From Mycobacterium barrassiae (GTDB lineage Bacteria > Actinomycetota > Actinomycetes > Mycobacteriales > Mycobacteriaceae), in assembly GCF_025822765.1 (NCBI RefSeq), contig NZ_JACKUK010000023.1:577535-641534 (forward strand): a DNA stretch of 64,000 nt. The letters run 5' to 3'. The notes beneath the pieces were generated by a model. That model ran no database searches and was not told where the DNA came from. It worked only from the letters and a program-made list of their open reading frames with translations. This document shows, in pieces, positions 1 to 11,123 of the stretch. Position 1 is the first letter of the stretch. The number at the start of each line of letters is the position of its first letter. A program made the position numbers and the translations under genes.

Positions 1-565
1 TCACGTGAATGTGGAAGTACAGCGGCGCCTGGACCATCAGATCGCCCCGCGGCTGAAGCACCCAGATCGAGCGGAACCAGGGTGACACCGTTTCGCGGTA
101 GTCGTGCTCGGCGCCCTCCGGCGTCGCGCCGATCAGTGTGCAGCTGAACCCGGCGATGATCGCCAGCACCAGCACGAGGTACATCACCTTGTCGTTGACG
201 GTGGTCGCCATGAACACCGGGCCCGTGGTCCGGCGGCGATAGATGAGCAGTGCGATTCCGGTCAGCGTGGCGATCCCGGCGATCCCGCCGAGAATCACCG
301 CCTGCAGGTGGTACACGTGGTCGCTCATGATCGCGTTCGTCCAGGACTCGGGAATCACCAAACCGATGATGTGGCCGACGATGACCACCAGCATCCCGAA
401 ATGGAACAGCGGGCTGCCGATCCGCAGCAGCCGCGACTCGTAGAGCTGGGACGACCGGGTGGTCCAGCCGAACTTGTCGTACCGGTAGCGCCACCAGGTG
501 CCGACGGCGACGATCGCGAGCGTCACGTACGGCACCACGTCCCAGAAGATCTCCCACCCGGACAT
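1..565 (-). CDS. narI: Respiratory nitrate reductase gamma subunit NarI (partial)
   Basis: Membrane cytochrome b subunit of the NarGHI nitrate reductase, which takes electrons from quinol and passes them to NarH. The start is the ATG at 565, preceded by an AAGGAG ribosome-binding site and only 2 bases after the narJ stop. The visible 188 residues contain several hydrophobic segments, for example TLAIVAVGTWW, LFHFGMLVVIVGHIIGL and VMYLVLVLAIIAGF. Histidines in the FHFG and VGH pairs, and the one in YFHIHV at the window edge, sit where the NarI family carries haem b ligands. The C-terminal part lies beyond the left edge. It is the last visible gene of narK-narGHJI. Confidence 0.93.
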   Translation of the reverse strand, partial: MSGWEIFWDVVPYVTLAIVAVGTWWRYRYDKFGWTTRSSQLYESRLLRIGSPLFHFGMLVVIVGHIIGLVIPESWTNAIMSDHVYHLQAVILGGIAGIATLTGIALLIYRRRTTGPVFMATTVNDKVMYLVLVLAIIAGFSCTLIGATPEGAEHDYRETVSPWFRSIWVLQPRGDLMVQAPLYFHIHV

Positions 566-567
566 GG

Positions 568-1203
568 TCAGTGGTCTCCTTCCGCCCGGCGCGGTGGCAC
601 GGTCAACTGAAAGGGTTGCAGGCCAACCGCTTCGGAGGGCGGCCCGGCGTGCAGCAGTCGTCGGGCGTCGTGTTGCCCGACAGCGGGCAACGTCGAACTC
701 ACCGCGGTGACGGTGGGCGCGTACGGCGATGCGGCATCGACAAGCGCATGCCGCAACACATCGATCGGGACGCGATGCTCAGCCAACAGACGTCGTCCAC
801 CCTGCGGGTCGACGGTGGCGGCGAACTCCAGCACCACCGGAAGATGATCTGGCGCTTCGCCTTTCGGGGGCTGGACGCCGGCGGCGCGGTAGGTCTGTGA
901 GAACGCCAACATCTGCGCACCGCGGTTGCGGGTATCCCCCGCGGTCCAGTAGGTCAACAACATCGTCGAGCGTCGGCGCAGGTCGAATATCTCGACGTAG
1001 TGGGTTGCCGCCTGGGTCGGCCGCCAACCCCGCAGCACCTCGACGGTTTCCGCGAGCAGTGCGGAGGCCGGCCCTGTGATGTGTTCCCGCAGCCGGTCGA
1101 CGGTGTCGAGTCGACGGTCCTGCTGCCCGTCGGGGTATGCCAACAACAGTGACGCCGTCTGCCACACCAGGCGGTCCTGTAGCTCCCGATCGCGCCGTTT
1201 CAC
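568..1203 (-). CDS. narJ: Nitrate reductase molybdenum cofactor assembly chaperone NarJ
   Basis: A 211-residue cytoplasmic chaperone of the TorD/NarJ family, which helps insert the molybdenum cofactor and Fe-S cluster into NarG before membrane attachment. The family signature is visible: LLTYWTAGDTRNRG near residue 82, then a conserved Tyr/Gly segment and DHLPVVLEF near residue 119. The GTG start overlaps the narH stop by 4 bases (GTGA), which implies translational coupling. The stop lies 2 bases before the narI ATG. Length is normal for the family. Confidence 0.93.
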   Translation of the reverse strand: MKRRDRELQDRLVWQTASLLLAYPDGQQDRRLDTVDRLREHITGPASALLAETVEVLRGWRPTQAATHYVEIFDLRRRSTMLLTYWTAGDTRNRGAQMLAFSQTYRAAGVQPPKGEAPDHLPVVLEFAATVDPQGGRRLLAEHRVPIDVLRHALVDAASPYAPTVTAVSSTLPAVGQHDARRLLHAGPPSEAVGLQPFQLTVPPRRAEGDH

Positions 1204-2846
1204 GACTTCCCACCCGGGAACATTCCTGACGGCACTCCCCTGCCGTCCCAGTTGAGCAGATTCACCCGCGACGGGTTCTCGGAATTGGCGGCCATCCCCT
1301 CCTGGCTCTGCCGGTGTTGCAACGCGTGGAAGGTCTCCACCGCCACCGGCACCGGTCCCCCGCTGGCCTCACCGAACGGGCCTGACTCGTACATCCCGGG
1401 TCCGCCCTCGAAGGACAACGAACAGCTGGTCTCCTCGAGACGCCTGCCCTCCGCGATATATGCGGTCGGAATCACGTACCGCTCATCGTATTTCGCCAAG
1501 GCGAGCAGCCGGTACATCGAGTAGATCTGCTCTTCGGTCATCCCGACCGCTGCCGGGATGTGCGGCTGGGTTTCACGGCCGAGGTTGACGTCACGCATGT
1601 ACGAACGCATCGCCGCCAACCGCCGCAGCACACCCTCCACGACGCCGGTGTCCCCAGCGGTGAACAGTCCGGCCAGGTACTCCATCGGGATCCGCAGCGC
1701 GTCCAGCGCGCCGAACAGGTTGCCGACATCCTCGCCGTCGTGGCCGTCACGGCTGACGGCGTCGACGATCGGCGACAGCGGCGGGATGTACCACACCATC
1801 GGCACCGTGCGGAACTCCGGATGCAGCGGCAGCGCAACCTGATACGTGTTGATCAGGGCGTACACCGGCGACCGCTGTGCGGCCTCGATCCACTCGTCGG
1901 AGATGCCCTCCGCCCGCGCACCGGCGATGACCTGTGGATCGGTGGGGTCGAGCAGGATCCGACGTTGCGCCTCGTACAGGTCCTTCTCGTCTTCCACCGA
2001 GGCCGCCTCGAGCACGCGGTCGACGTCATAGAGCACCAGACCCAGGTAGCGCAGCCGACCGACGCAGGTTTCCGAACACACCGTGGGCAGCCCAACCTCG
2101 ATACGCGGGTAACAGAGCGTGCACTTCTCGGCCTTACCGGTCTTGTGGTTGAAGTACACCTTCTTGTACGGGCAGCCGGACACGCACATCCGCCAGCCGC
2201 GGCAGCGATCCTGGTCGACAAGCACGATGCCGTCCTCGCTGCGCTTGTACATCGCGCCAGAGGGACACGACGCCACGCACGACGGATTCAGGCAGTGCTC
2301 ACAGATCCGCGGCAGGTAGAACATGAACGTCTGTTCCAGCTGCAGCTTGACCTCCTCGCTGACCTTCGCCAAAACCGGGTCGCCGGGCACGATTTCGGGT
2401 GATCCCGCGAGGTCGTCGTCCCAGTTGGCCGACCAGGAGACCTTCATCGGCTTGCCGGTGATCAGGCTGCGCGGTGGCGCCACAGGCATCTGATCGCCGA
2501 GTGGTGCGGCGGTCAGGTTCTCGTAGTCGTACGTCCAGGGTTCGTAGTAGTCGTCGATGGAGGGCAATTTGGGGTTGGCGAAGATCCGGAACAGTTTCGA
2601 CAGTCGGCCACCGTCGCGCAATCGCAACCGACCCCGGCCGTCCAGACGCCATCCCCCGTGCCAGCGTTCCTGGTCCTCGTAGGTACGCGGATATCCCTGA
2701 CCCGGACGGGTTTCGACGTTGTTGAACCACACGTACTCGGTACCCGACCTGTTGGTCCACGCCTGCTTGCAAGTCACCGAGCAGGTATGGCAGCCGATGC
2801 ACTTGTCGAGGTTCATCACCATCGCCATCTGCGCCATGACTCTCAC
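1200..2846 (-). CDS. narH: Respiratory nitrate reductase beta subunit NarH
   Basis: Iron-sulfur electron-transfer subunit of nitrate reductase (548 aa), linking NarI haems to the NarG active site. Four cysteine groups are visible: C16/C19/C22/C26, C182/C185/C190/C194, C215/W218/C221/C225 and C242/C245/C257/C261. The Trp in place of one Cys in the third group is the normal NarH feature that gives a [3Fe-4S] cluster beside three [4Fe-4S] clusters. The GTG start at 2846 overlaps the narG stop by 4 bases and follows AGGAGGT at a good distance. An in-frame ATG three codons later is the alternative start. Confidence 0.96.
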   Translation of the reverse strand: MRVMAQMAMVMNLDKCIGCHTCSVTCKQAWTNRSGTEYVWFNNVETRPGQGYPRTYEDQERWHGGWRLDGRGRLRLRDGGRLSKLFRIFANPKLPSIDDYYEPWTYDYENLTAAPLGDQMPVAPPRSLITGKPMKVSWSANWDDDLAGSPEIVPGDPVLAKVSEEVKLQLEQTFMFYLPRICEHCLNPSCVASCPSGAMYKRSEDGIVLVDQDRCRGWRMCVSGCPYKKVYFNHKTGKAEKCTLCYPRIEVGLPTVCSETCVGRLRYLGLVLYDVDRVLEAASVEDEKDLYEAQRRILLDPTDPQVIAGARAEGISDEWIEAAQRSPVYALINTYQVALPLHPEFRTVPMVWYIPPLSPIVDAVSRDGHDGEDVGNLFGALDALRIPMEYLAGLFTAGDTGVVEGVLRRLAAMRSYMRDVNLGRETQPHIPAAVGMTEEQIYSMYRLLALAKYDERYVIPTAYIAEGRRLEETSCSLSFEGGPGMYESGPFGEASGGPVPVAVETFHALQHRQSQEGMAANSENPSRVNLLNWDGRGVPSGMFPGGKS

Positions 2847-5800
2847 CGGTACGTCACCTCCTGGGAGCGACGGCGCACCACCGTCACCTCGTCGCGCTGG
2901 TTACCGGTCGGACCGAGGTAGTTGAACGCGAAGGAATGCTGCGCGTAGCCGCCGGCGAGATGGCTGGGCTTGATCAGCAACCGAGTCAGCGAATTGTGAA
3001 TTCCGCCGCGGGTTCCCGTGGTCTCGGTGAGTGGCACGTCGATGGTGCGCTCCATGGCGTGGTACACGAAGACCACACCGTCGGGCATCCGGTGACTGAC
3101 GGCCGCGCGGCACACCACCACGCCGTTGCGGTTGACGGCCTCGACCCAATCGTTGTCGTTGACTTGGATTTTCGCCGCATCGGCCGGACTCATCCACATA
3201 ACCGGACCACCGCGGGACAGCGACAGCATGAACAGGTTGTCCTGATACTCGGAGTGGATGGACCACTTCGAATGCGGGGTCAGGTAGCGCACCGTGAGAC
3301 CGATGCCGTCGGCAGCACCGACCGCGGGCTCACCGAACAGCCGGGACATGTCCAACGGCGGCCGGTAGATGGGCAGTTGTTCGCCCAGTTCCTCCAGCCA
3401 GTCGTGGTCGACGTAGAAGTGCATCCGCCCTGTCAGGGTGTGGAACGGTTTGAGTTCCTCGATGTTCACCGTGAACGGGGCGTAGCGGCGGCCGCCGGTC
3501 TCGCTGCCCGACCACTCCGGGCTGGTGATCACCGGCACCGGACGCGCCTGCGTGTCGGCGTAGGTGATGCGGCGTTCCTCACTGCCCTCGGCCAGGTGCA
3601 CCAACTTGCGGCCCGTCCGCCGCTCCAGCTCCCGGAACCCCTCGACGGCGAGTCGGCCGTTGGACGTACCGGACAGTGCGAGGATCACGTCGGCCATCCG
3701 TTCCGCGGAGGTCATGGCCGGGCGACCCTGTGCCGCACCGGAATCCATCACACCGAACTTGGCTGCCAACTCACTCACTTCGGCATTCGGATGGGTCGTG
3801 ATGCCCTTGGTGGTGACGCCAAGACTGTCGACGAGCGGGCCGAGTGTGACCCATTTTTCGGCTATCGCCGCGTAGTCGCGCTCCACCACCGCGATCGGAC
3901 CCATGGTCTTGCCGGGGATCGGGGTCTCGCCCGTGGTGCGCCAGTCATGCTCGGTGCCACCGGGATACGCCATCGCGCCGGGGGTGTCGTGCTGCAGCGT
4001 GCCGAGCACCACGTCGGTACGGGTCCCGAGGTGTTTGGCGGCCAGCGCGCTGAACGCCCTGGCGATCGCCCCGAATGCCTCGTAGTCCGAGCGGGTTTCC
4101 CACGGCGGGTCGATCGCCGGGCTGAAGGCATGGACATACGGGTGCATGTCCGTGCTCGACAGGTCGGCCTTCTCGTACCAGGTCGCGGCGGGCAGCACCA
4201 CATCCGACAGCAGCGTCGTCGACGTCATCCGGAAGTCGATCGACATCAACAGGTCGAGCTTGCCCTCCGGAATCTCGTCGGTGTACGTGACGTCGCGCGC
4301 CCGCAACTCGCCGGGCTGGGCCTGCACGTTGGAGGTGGTGCCGAGCAGATGGCGCAGGAAGTACTCGTTGCCCTTGCTCGACGAGCCGAGCAGGTTGGCC
4401 CGCCAGACATTCAGTACGCGCGGCCAGTTCGACGGATTGTCGGGATCGGTGACGGCCAGCTTCAGTGCGCCGCTGGCGAGTTGTGCGGCCACGTAGCGCG
4501 GGATCTCGGATTTGTCATGGCCCGCGGCCAGCGCATCGTCGGCGACGTCGAGGCTCGAGCGGTCGAATTGGGGGAAGAACGGCGACCACCCCATCGCGGC
4601 GGCCGATGCCAGCACGTCCATGGTGTGTTTACCGGCGAAGCGGCCCCGGCCGAGCGGGCTGGCGAGCGTGTCGGCGCGATACCCGTCGTAGCGCCACTGG
4701 TCGGTGTGCACATACCAGTAGGACGTGCCTGCCATCTGCCGGGGCGGGCGCGACCAGTCGGTGCCCATCGCCAGTGTCGCCCAGCCGGTGATCGGCCGGC
4801 ATTTCTCCTGCCCGACGTAATGTGCCCAGCCGCCGCCGTTTCGGCCCATCGACCCGGTCAGCAGCAGCAGAGCCAGCACCGCGCGGTAGGTGGCGTCGCC
4901 GTGGAACCACTGGCAGATCCCGGCGCCCATGATGATCATCGACCGGCCGTTGGTGTCTTCGGCGTTGCGGGCGAACTCTCTGGCCACGCGGATGGCCTGC
5001 GAAGCGGCGACGCCGGTGATCGGTTCCTGCCAGGCAGGCGTGGATGGGACCTCGGCGTCGTCGTAGCCGGTGGGCCAGTCACCCGGCAACCCGGGCCGAG
5101 CCACCCCGTACTGCGCGAGCATCAGGTCGAACACGGTGCACACCAGGTGCTCGCCGACCCGGCGCACGGGCACACCGCGCTCCAGGACTTCGCCGTGCCC
5201 GTCGACGGTGTCGAAGCGCGGCAACCGGATCAGCGCGGACTCACCGATATCGGCGGCCACCGTCAACGAAGGCACCAGATCCTCGAGGTCGAGGTTCCAC
5301 TGGCCGACCCCGCCGTCGCCGAAGCGGAAGCCCAGCGAGCCCTGCGGCACCGCGACCGTGCCCGTCGCACCGTCGAGGATGGCTGGTTTGAAGGCGGCGT
5401 TCTCGACGTCCTGGCCGAGATCGGCGGCGGTGAGGTTCTTTCCGGGCACCAGCGCCCCGTCCCGTTCCTCCAGCTTCACCAGGAACGGCAGGTCGGTGAA
5501 CTTGCGCGCGTAGTCGACGAAGTACGGGACACGTTGACGCACAAAGCATTCGGTGAGGATGACATGGCCCATCGCCATGGCGAGCGCACCGTCGGTGCCG
5601 GCCGCGCACGGCATCCACTCGTCGGCGAACTTCGTGTTGTCGGCGTAGTCGGGGCTGACGCTGACGACTTTGGTGCCGCGGTAGCGCACCTCGGCCATCC
5701 AGTGTGCATCCGGTGTGCGGGTGACCGGGACGTTGGATCCCCACATCATCAAGTACGCGGCGTCCCACCAGTCCCCCGACTCCGGCACGTCGGTCTGGTC

Positions 5801-6529
5801 GCCGAACACCTGCGGTGAGGCCACCGGCAGGTCGGCGTACCAGTCGTAGAACGACGTCATCGCCCCACCGACCAGTTCGACGAACCGCGAACCCGCCGCG
5901 TGGCTGACCATCGACATGGCCGGTATGGGCGAGAATCCGGCGATCCGGTCGGGGCCGTACGTCTTGATGGTGTGCACGTGGGCGGCGGCGATCATCTCCG
6001 TCGCCTCGGCCCACGTCACGCGCACCAGCCCGCCCTTGCCTCGGGCGCGCTGGTATCGGCGGCGACGCTCGGGGTCCGCCTGGATGTCCGCCCACGCCAG
6101 CACCGGATCGCCGACGCGGGCCTTGGCTTCGCGATACATCTCGACCAGAACGCCGCGGGCATACGGGTAGCGCACCCGCGTCGGCGAGTAGGTGTACCAG
6201 GAGAACGCGGCGCCGCGCGGACAGCCGCGGGGTTCGTACTCGGGCCGGTCGGCCCCGACCGACGGGTAGTCGGTTTCCTGGGTCTCCCAGGTGATGATGC
6301 CGTCCTTGACGTAGATCTTCCACGAGCACGATCCGGTGCAGTTCACCCCGTGCGTGGAGCGCACCACCTTGTCGTGGCTCCAGCGGTCGCGGTAGAAGAC
6401 GTCGCCCTCACGCCCGCCGCGCCGGGTGACGGTGCGCAGGTCATCGGAGAACTCGCCGGGCGTGAAGAACCGCCCGCTGCGTTCGAGCAGTTCCTCGATC
6501 GGCCCACCGGTGCGCGGCGCCTGCGTCAT
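2843..6529 (-). CDS. narG: Respiratory nitrate reductase alpha subunit NarG
   Basis: Catalytic molybdo-bis-MGD subunit (1228 aa) that reduces nitrate to nitrite on the cytoplasmic side of the membrane. The N-terminal [4Fe-4S] ligands are H60, C64, C68 and C103, with the same spacing as the His/Cys set of E. coli NarG. D233, in YADLP, corresponds to the Asp that coordinates molybdenum. The downstream GDQTDVPESGDWW segment and the C-terminal molybdopterin-binding region are also family-typical. The ATG start overlaps the narK stop by 4 bases. No truncation is seen. Confidence 0.97.
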   Translation of the reverse strand: MTQAPRTGGPIEELLERSGRFFTPGEFSDDLRTVTRRGGREGDVFYRDRWSHDKVVRSTHGVNCTGSCSWKIYVKDGIITWETQETDYPSVGADRPEYEPRGCPRGAAFSWYTYSPTRVRYPYARGVLVEMYREAKARVGDPVLAWADIQADPERRRRYQRARGKGGLVRVTWAEATEMIAAAHVHTIKTYGPDRIAGFSPIPAMSMVSHAAGSRFVELVGGAMTSFYDWYADLPVASPQVFGDQTDVPESGDWWDAAYLMMWGSNVPVTRTPDAHWMAEVRYRGTKVVSVSPDYADNTKFADEWMPCAAGTDGALAMAMGHVILTECFVRQRVPYFVDYARKFTDLPFLVKLEERDGALVPGKNLTAADLGQDVENAAFKPAILDGATGTVAVPQGSLGFRFGDGGVGQWNLDLEDLVPSLTVAADIGESALIRLPRFDTVDGHGEVLERGVPVRRVGEHLVCTVFDLMLAQYGVARPGLPGDWPTGYDDAEVPSTPAWQEPITGVAASQAIRVAREFARNAEDTNGRSMIIMGAGICQWFHGDATYRAVLALLLLTGSMGRNGGGWAHYVGQEKCRPITGWATLAMGTDWSRPPRQMAGTSYWYVHTDQWRYDGYRADTLASPLGRGRFAGKHTMDVLASAAAMGWSPFFPQFDRSSLDVADDALAAGHDKSEIPRYVAAQLASGALKLAVTDPDNPSNWPRVLNVWRANLLGSSSKGNEYFLRHLLGTTSNVQAQPGELRARDVTYTDEIPEGKLDLLMSIDFRMTSTTLLSDVVLPAATWYEKADLSSTDMHPYVHAFSPAIDPPWETRSDYEAFGAIARAFSALAAKHLGTRTDVVLGTLQHDTPGAMAYPGGTEHDWRTTGETPIPGKTMGPIAVVERDYAAIAEKWVTLGPLVDSLGVTTKGITTHPNAEVSELAAKFGVMDSGAAQGRPAMTSAERMADVILALSGTSNGRLAVEGFRELERRTGRKLVHLAEGSEERRITYADTQARPVPVITSPEWSGSETGGRRYAPFTVNIEELKPFHTLTGRMHFYVDHDWLEELGEQLPIYRPPLDMSRLFGEPAVGAADGIGLTVRYLTPHSKWSIHSEYQDNLFMLSLSRGGPVMWMSPADAAKIQVNDNDWVEAVNRNGVVVCRAAVSHRMPDGVVFVYHAMERTIDVPLTETTGTRGGIHNSLTRLLIKPSHLAGGYAQHSFAFNYLGPTGNQRDEVTVVRRRSQEVTYR

Positions 6530-7752
6530 GGCGGGTCCTTACTGCGTTGAGGGTAGGGCTCGTGCGCGTGCAGCCGCAAAGCCGTGTACGCGAACGCGAT
6601 CGCGGCGGTGGCGACCAGAAGAAGTAGGCCGACGGTGTAGTCGTTGTCGACCGAGTCGTAGCTCGCACCCATCACCAGCGGCGGGAAGTAACCGCCGAGC
6701 CCGCCCGCCGCGGCCACGATTCCGGTCACCGAGCCCACCGACTGCGCGGGTGACCGACGCGCCACCCATGCGAAGACGCCGCCGGTACCGATTCCGAGGA
6801 AGATCGCCAACGTGATGAACGTGGCCGCCGACCAGACGTCCGGTGGCGGTTGGAACACCGCGACGAATGCCATCACCGCGGTGCCGGCGAAGGATGCCAG
6901 CACGACGTACTTGGGCGCGATCCTGTCGGCCAGTGCCCCACCGACCGGACGGGCCAACACCGCGGCCAAGGCGAAACCTGCCGTACGCGCGCCTGCGTCG
7001 ACCGCGCTGAAGCCGTAGATCGTCTTGATGTAGGTGGGCAGATAGTTGCTGAACGCGACGAATCCGCCGAACACCACCGCATAGAGGAACGACATCTCCC
7101 ACGTGACCGGAAGTTTCGCGGCGACGACCAGCTTGGGCACCACACGGTCGGTGTTCGGGGTGAAGTTCGGCGAATTACGCATCACCAGCACGCACGCCAC
7201 CGCGGTCAGCGCCAGCGCGATCGCGACGATGACATGGGTGGTGAAGAGGCCGAACCACCGCACAAAGCGCGGCGTGAAGAACGCCGAGAGCGCCGTCCCG
7301 ACCATCCCCATCCCGAAGACTCCGGTCGCGAACCCGCGGCGCGAGGCCTCATACCAGCTGTTGGCGAACGGGATGCCGACCGCGAAGATCGTCCCGGCGA
7401 TACCGAGGAAAAAACCGCATACCAGCAGGAACGGGTATGAGCCCGCCGCTCCTGCGGCGCCCACCGCAAGTACCGGCACGATGGACGCCACGGACACCGC
7501 GATGAACATGGTCCGGCCACCGAACCGGTCAGTCAGCGATCCGATGACGATGCGCCCCAGCGATCCGACCAGGATCGGTGTGGCAACCAGCATCGACGCC
7601 TCGGTACTGCTCAACGACAGGTCGCCGGCATAGGTGGTGGAAAGGGGCCCGATCATGTTCCAGGCCCAGAAGTTGATGGCCGACACCCACGTCGCCAACA
7701 CCAGATTCAAACCTCTGCTGGTGCTGGTGTCCGGCGTGGTCGCCGTGTTCAC
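6526..7752 (-). CDS. narK: Nitrate/nitrite transporter NarK (MFS)
   Basis: Major facilitator superfamily nitrate/nitrite transporter of about 408 aa with roughly 12 hydrophobic helices. The MFS loop motif GRIVIGSLTDRFGGR lies between helices 2 and 3. Two Gly-rich nitrate-porter signatures are visible, around FFLGIAGTIFAVGIPFANSW and around IVAAAGGLGGYFPPLVMG. It is the first gene of the nar operon and probably imports nitrate or exports nitrite for NarGHI. I chose the GTG at 7752, just before the first membrane helix. The same frame stays open up to 7959, but that extension is Arg-rich and unlike the family. The ribosome-binding site is weak, so the start is uncertain. Confidence 0.9.
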   Translation of the reverse strand: MNTATTPDTSTSRGLNLVLATWVSAINFWAWNMIGPLSTTYAGDLSLSSTEASMLVATPILVGSLGRIVIGSLTDRFGGRTMFIAVSVASIVPVLAVGAAGAAGSYPFLLVCGFFLGIAGTIFAVGIPFANSWYEASRRGFATGVFGMGMVGTALSAFFTPRFVRWFGLFTTHVIVAIALALTAVACVLVMRNSPNFTPNTDRVVPKLVVAAKLPVTWEMSFLYAVVFGGFVAFSNYLPTYIKTIYGFSAVDAGARTAGFALAAVLARPVGGALADRIAPKYVVLASFAGTAVMAFVAVFQPPPDVWSAATFITLAIFLGIGTGGVFAWVARRSPAQSVGSVTGIVAAAGGLGGYFPPLVMGASYDSVDNDYTVGLLLLVATAAIAFAYTALRLHAHEPYPQRSKDPP

Positions 7753-7990
7753 GTTCCCAGAAAACCACCCGGCAGCTAACGCGGTGCGGCTTTCACGGAA
7801 ACTGTTGCCGCCGAAGCACAACCGCAGCAGCAATGCAGCAAACAGGAGCCGCGCTCGGGCCCGCACGAGAATTGCCGATACCCACGCAATGGTGACGCAC
7901 CGCAAAGCCCAACGGTCCCCTGGTGACACGCGGACAGCCCAATGCCCTCGTTTTGACACCCCGCTCTAGGAGCGATGAAAAGATCGCCTC
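7753..7990. promoter_or_regulatory. Divergent narK / cstA intergenic region
   Basis: About 238 bases separate the narK and cstA starts and must hold both promoters. I looked for FNR/CRP-like TGTGA-N6-TCACA and DosR-like GGGAC-N-GTCCC palindromes and saw no convincing copy. No small gene, RNA gene or strong hairpin was recognised. Confidence 0.35.
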
Positions 7991-10279
<2,289 letters not shown>

Positions 10280-10422
10280 TGGGTGACAACCACTATCGGC
10301 GTTACGTCGCACATCGCAGGCAGACCCATCCCGGCGAGCCGGTGCTGTCTGAGCGGGAGTACTGGCGGATGCGCCACGCGGCGACGGAGTCCAGCCCGAA
10401 TCCGCGTTGCTGCTGACAGCGG

Positions 10423-11013
10423 CTACCCGGAAGCGACGACACCTGCTGAATCCCACGGCGCCAGAGTCGAACCCGACTCGGACCGGAAGGCGTCGGGCAC
10501 ATCGTCGGTGACCTGCCACGTCGCCGCCAGCCGGCCCATCCCCACGGCATACGCGCAGTGCACACCGAGTTCGACTAGTTCGTCCTCGCTGAAGTGCTCG
10601 CGCAGGTCGTCGTAGACCGCGTCGTCGATCGCCAGGTGATCGGTGGCGAAAAGATCCGCGTAGCGCAGCGCGCTGCGCTCGGCTTCGGTGAGATCGTCAG
10701 CCTCTGCGGGCCGTTGCAGCGAGCACACCAGATCCTCGGTGAGCCCGTCGTCGATGGCGCTCTGGTAGCGCACCGACATACAGCTGCGGCACTGGTTGTG
10801 GAAGGCGATCCGCAACCGCACCAATTCGACCAGCCGCGGCGGCAGCGTGCCGGTCGACGCGAGAGCCTGGCGCAGGGCTCCGAGCGCGCCCGCCACCTCC
10901 GGCCGATGGCCGAGTATCGACGCCACACCGAGGTTGATCCGGTCGCCCTGACCTAGGTCGTCCGCCGGGATCGAAGCGAAGGCTGCGGAGGGGGCGATTC
11001 GGGAATTCGTCAC
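10423..11013 (-). CDS. Carboxymuconolactone decarboxylase / AhpD-like protein
   Basis: About 196 aa with the AhpD-like fold of the carboxymuconolactone decarboxylase family. The diagnostic CRSCMSVR motif carries a CxxC pair near residue 80, as in peroxidase-type AhpD proteins. That suggests a thiol-dependent antioxidant or small-molecule-processing role rather than true lactone decarboxylation. I chose GTG 11013, behind GAGGTG; a GTG five codons upstream is also possible but has no ribosome-binding site. It is divergent from the amidohydrolase at 11124. The substrate is unknown. Confidence 0.8.
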   Translation of the reverse strand: MTNSRIAPSAAFASIPADDLGQGDRINLGVASILGHRPEVAGALGALRQALASTGTLPPRLVELVRLRIAFHNQCRSCMSVRYQSAIDDGLTEDLVCSLQRPAEADDLTEAERSALRYADLFATDHLAIDDAVYDDLREHFSEDELVELGVHCAYAVGMGRLAATWQVTDDVPDAFRSESGSTLAPWDSAGVVASG

Positions 11014-11081
11014 TTCCAAGCACCTCACATCGCCGTAGGTTAAGGCTGAGAAACCACCGTAACGCGCGGGCCGTGAGGACT

Positions 11082-11102
11082 AAACTGTTGCCCATACGGT
11101 AA
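11082..11102. promoter_or_regulatory. Weak relative of the ACTGTAA operator
   Basis: Lies between the divergent starts at 11013 and 11124. It carries ACTGT and ACGGTAA halves in the spacing of the 21-base repeat found at 21657 and matches it at 13 of 21 positions. The palindrome is poor, so this is only a candidate. Confidence 0.3.
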
Positions 11103-11123
11103 GCAACTACAAGGGGGTGCGCC

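Noticed and set aside
2936-5818. A 960-codon open frame on the plus strand opposite narG
   Set aside because: It is antisense to a complete narG with intact catalytic residues, has Arg/His/Gly-rich composition typical of high-GC shadow frames, and shows no recognisable domain.
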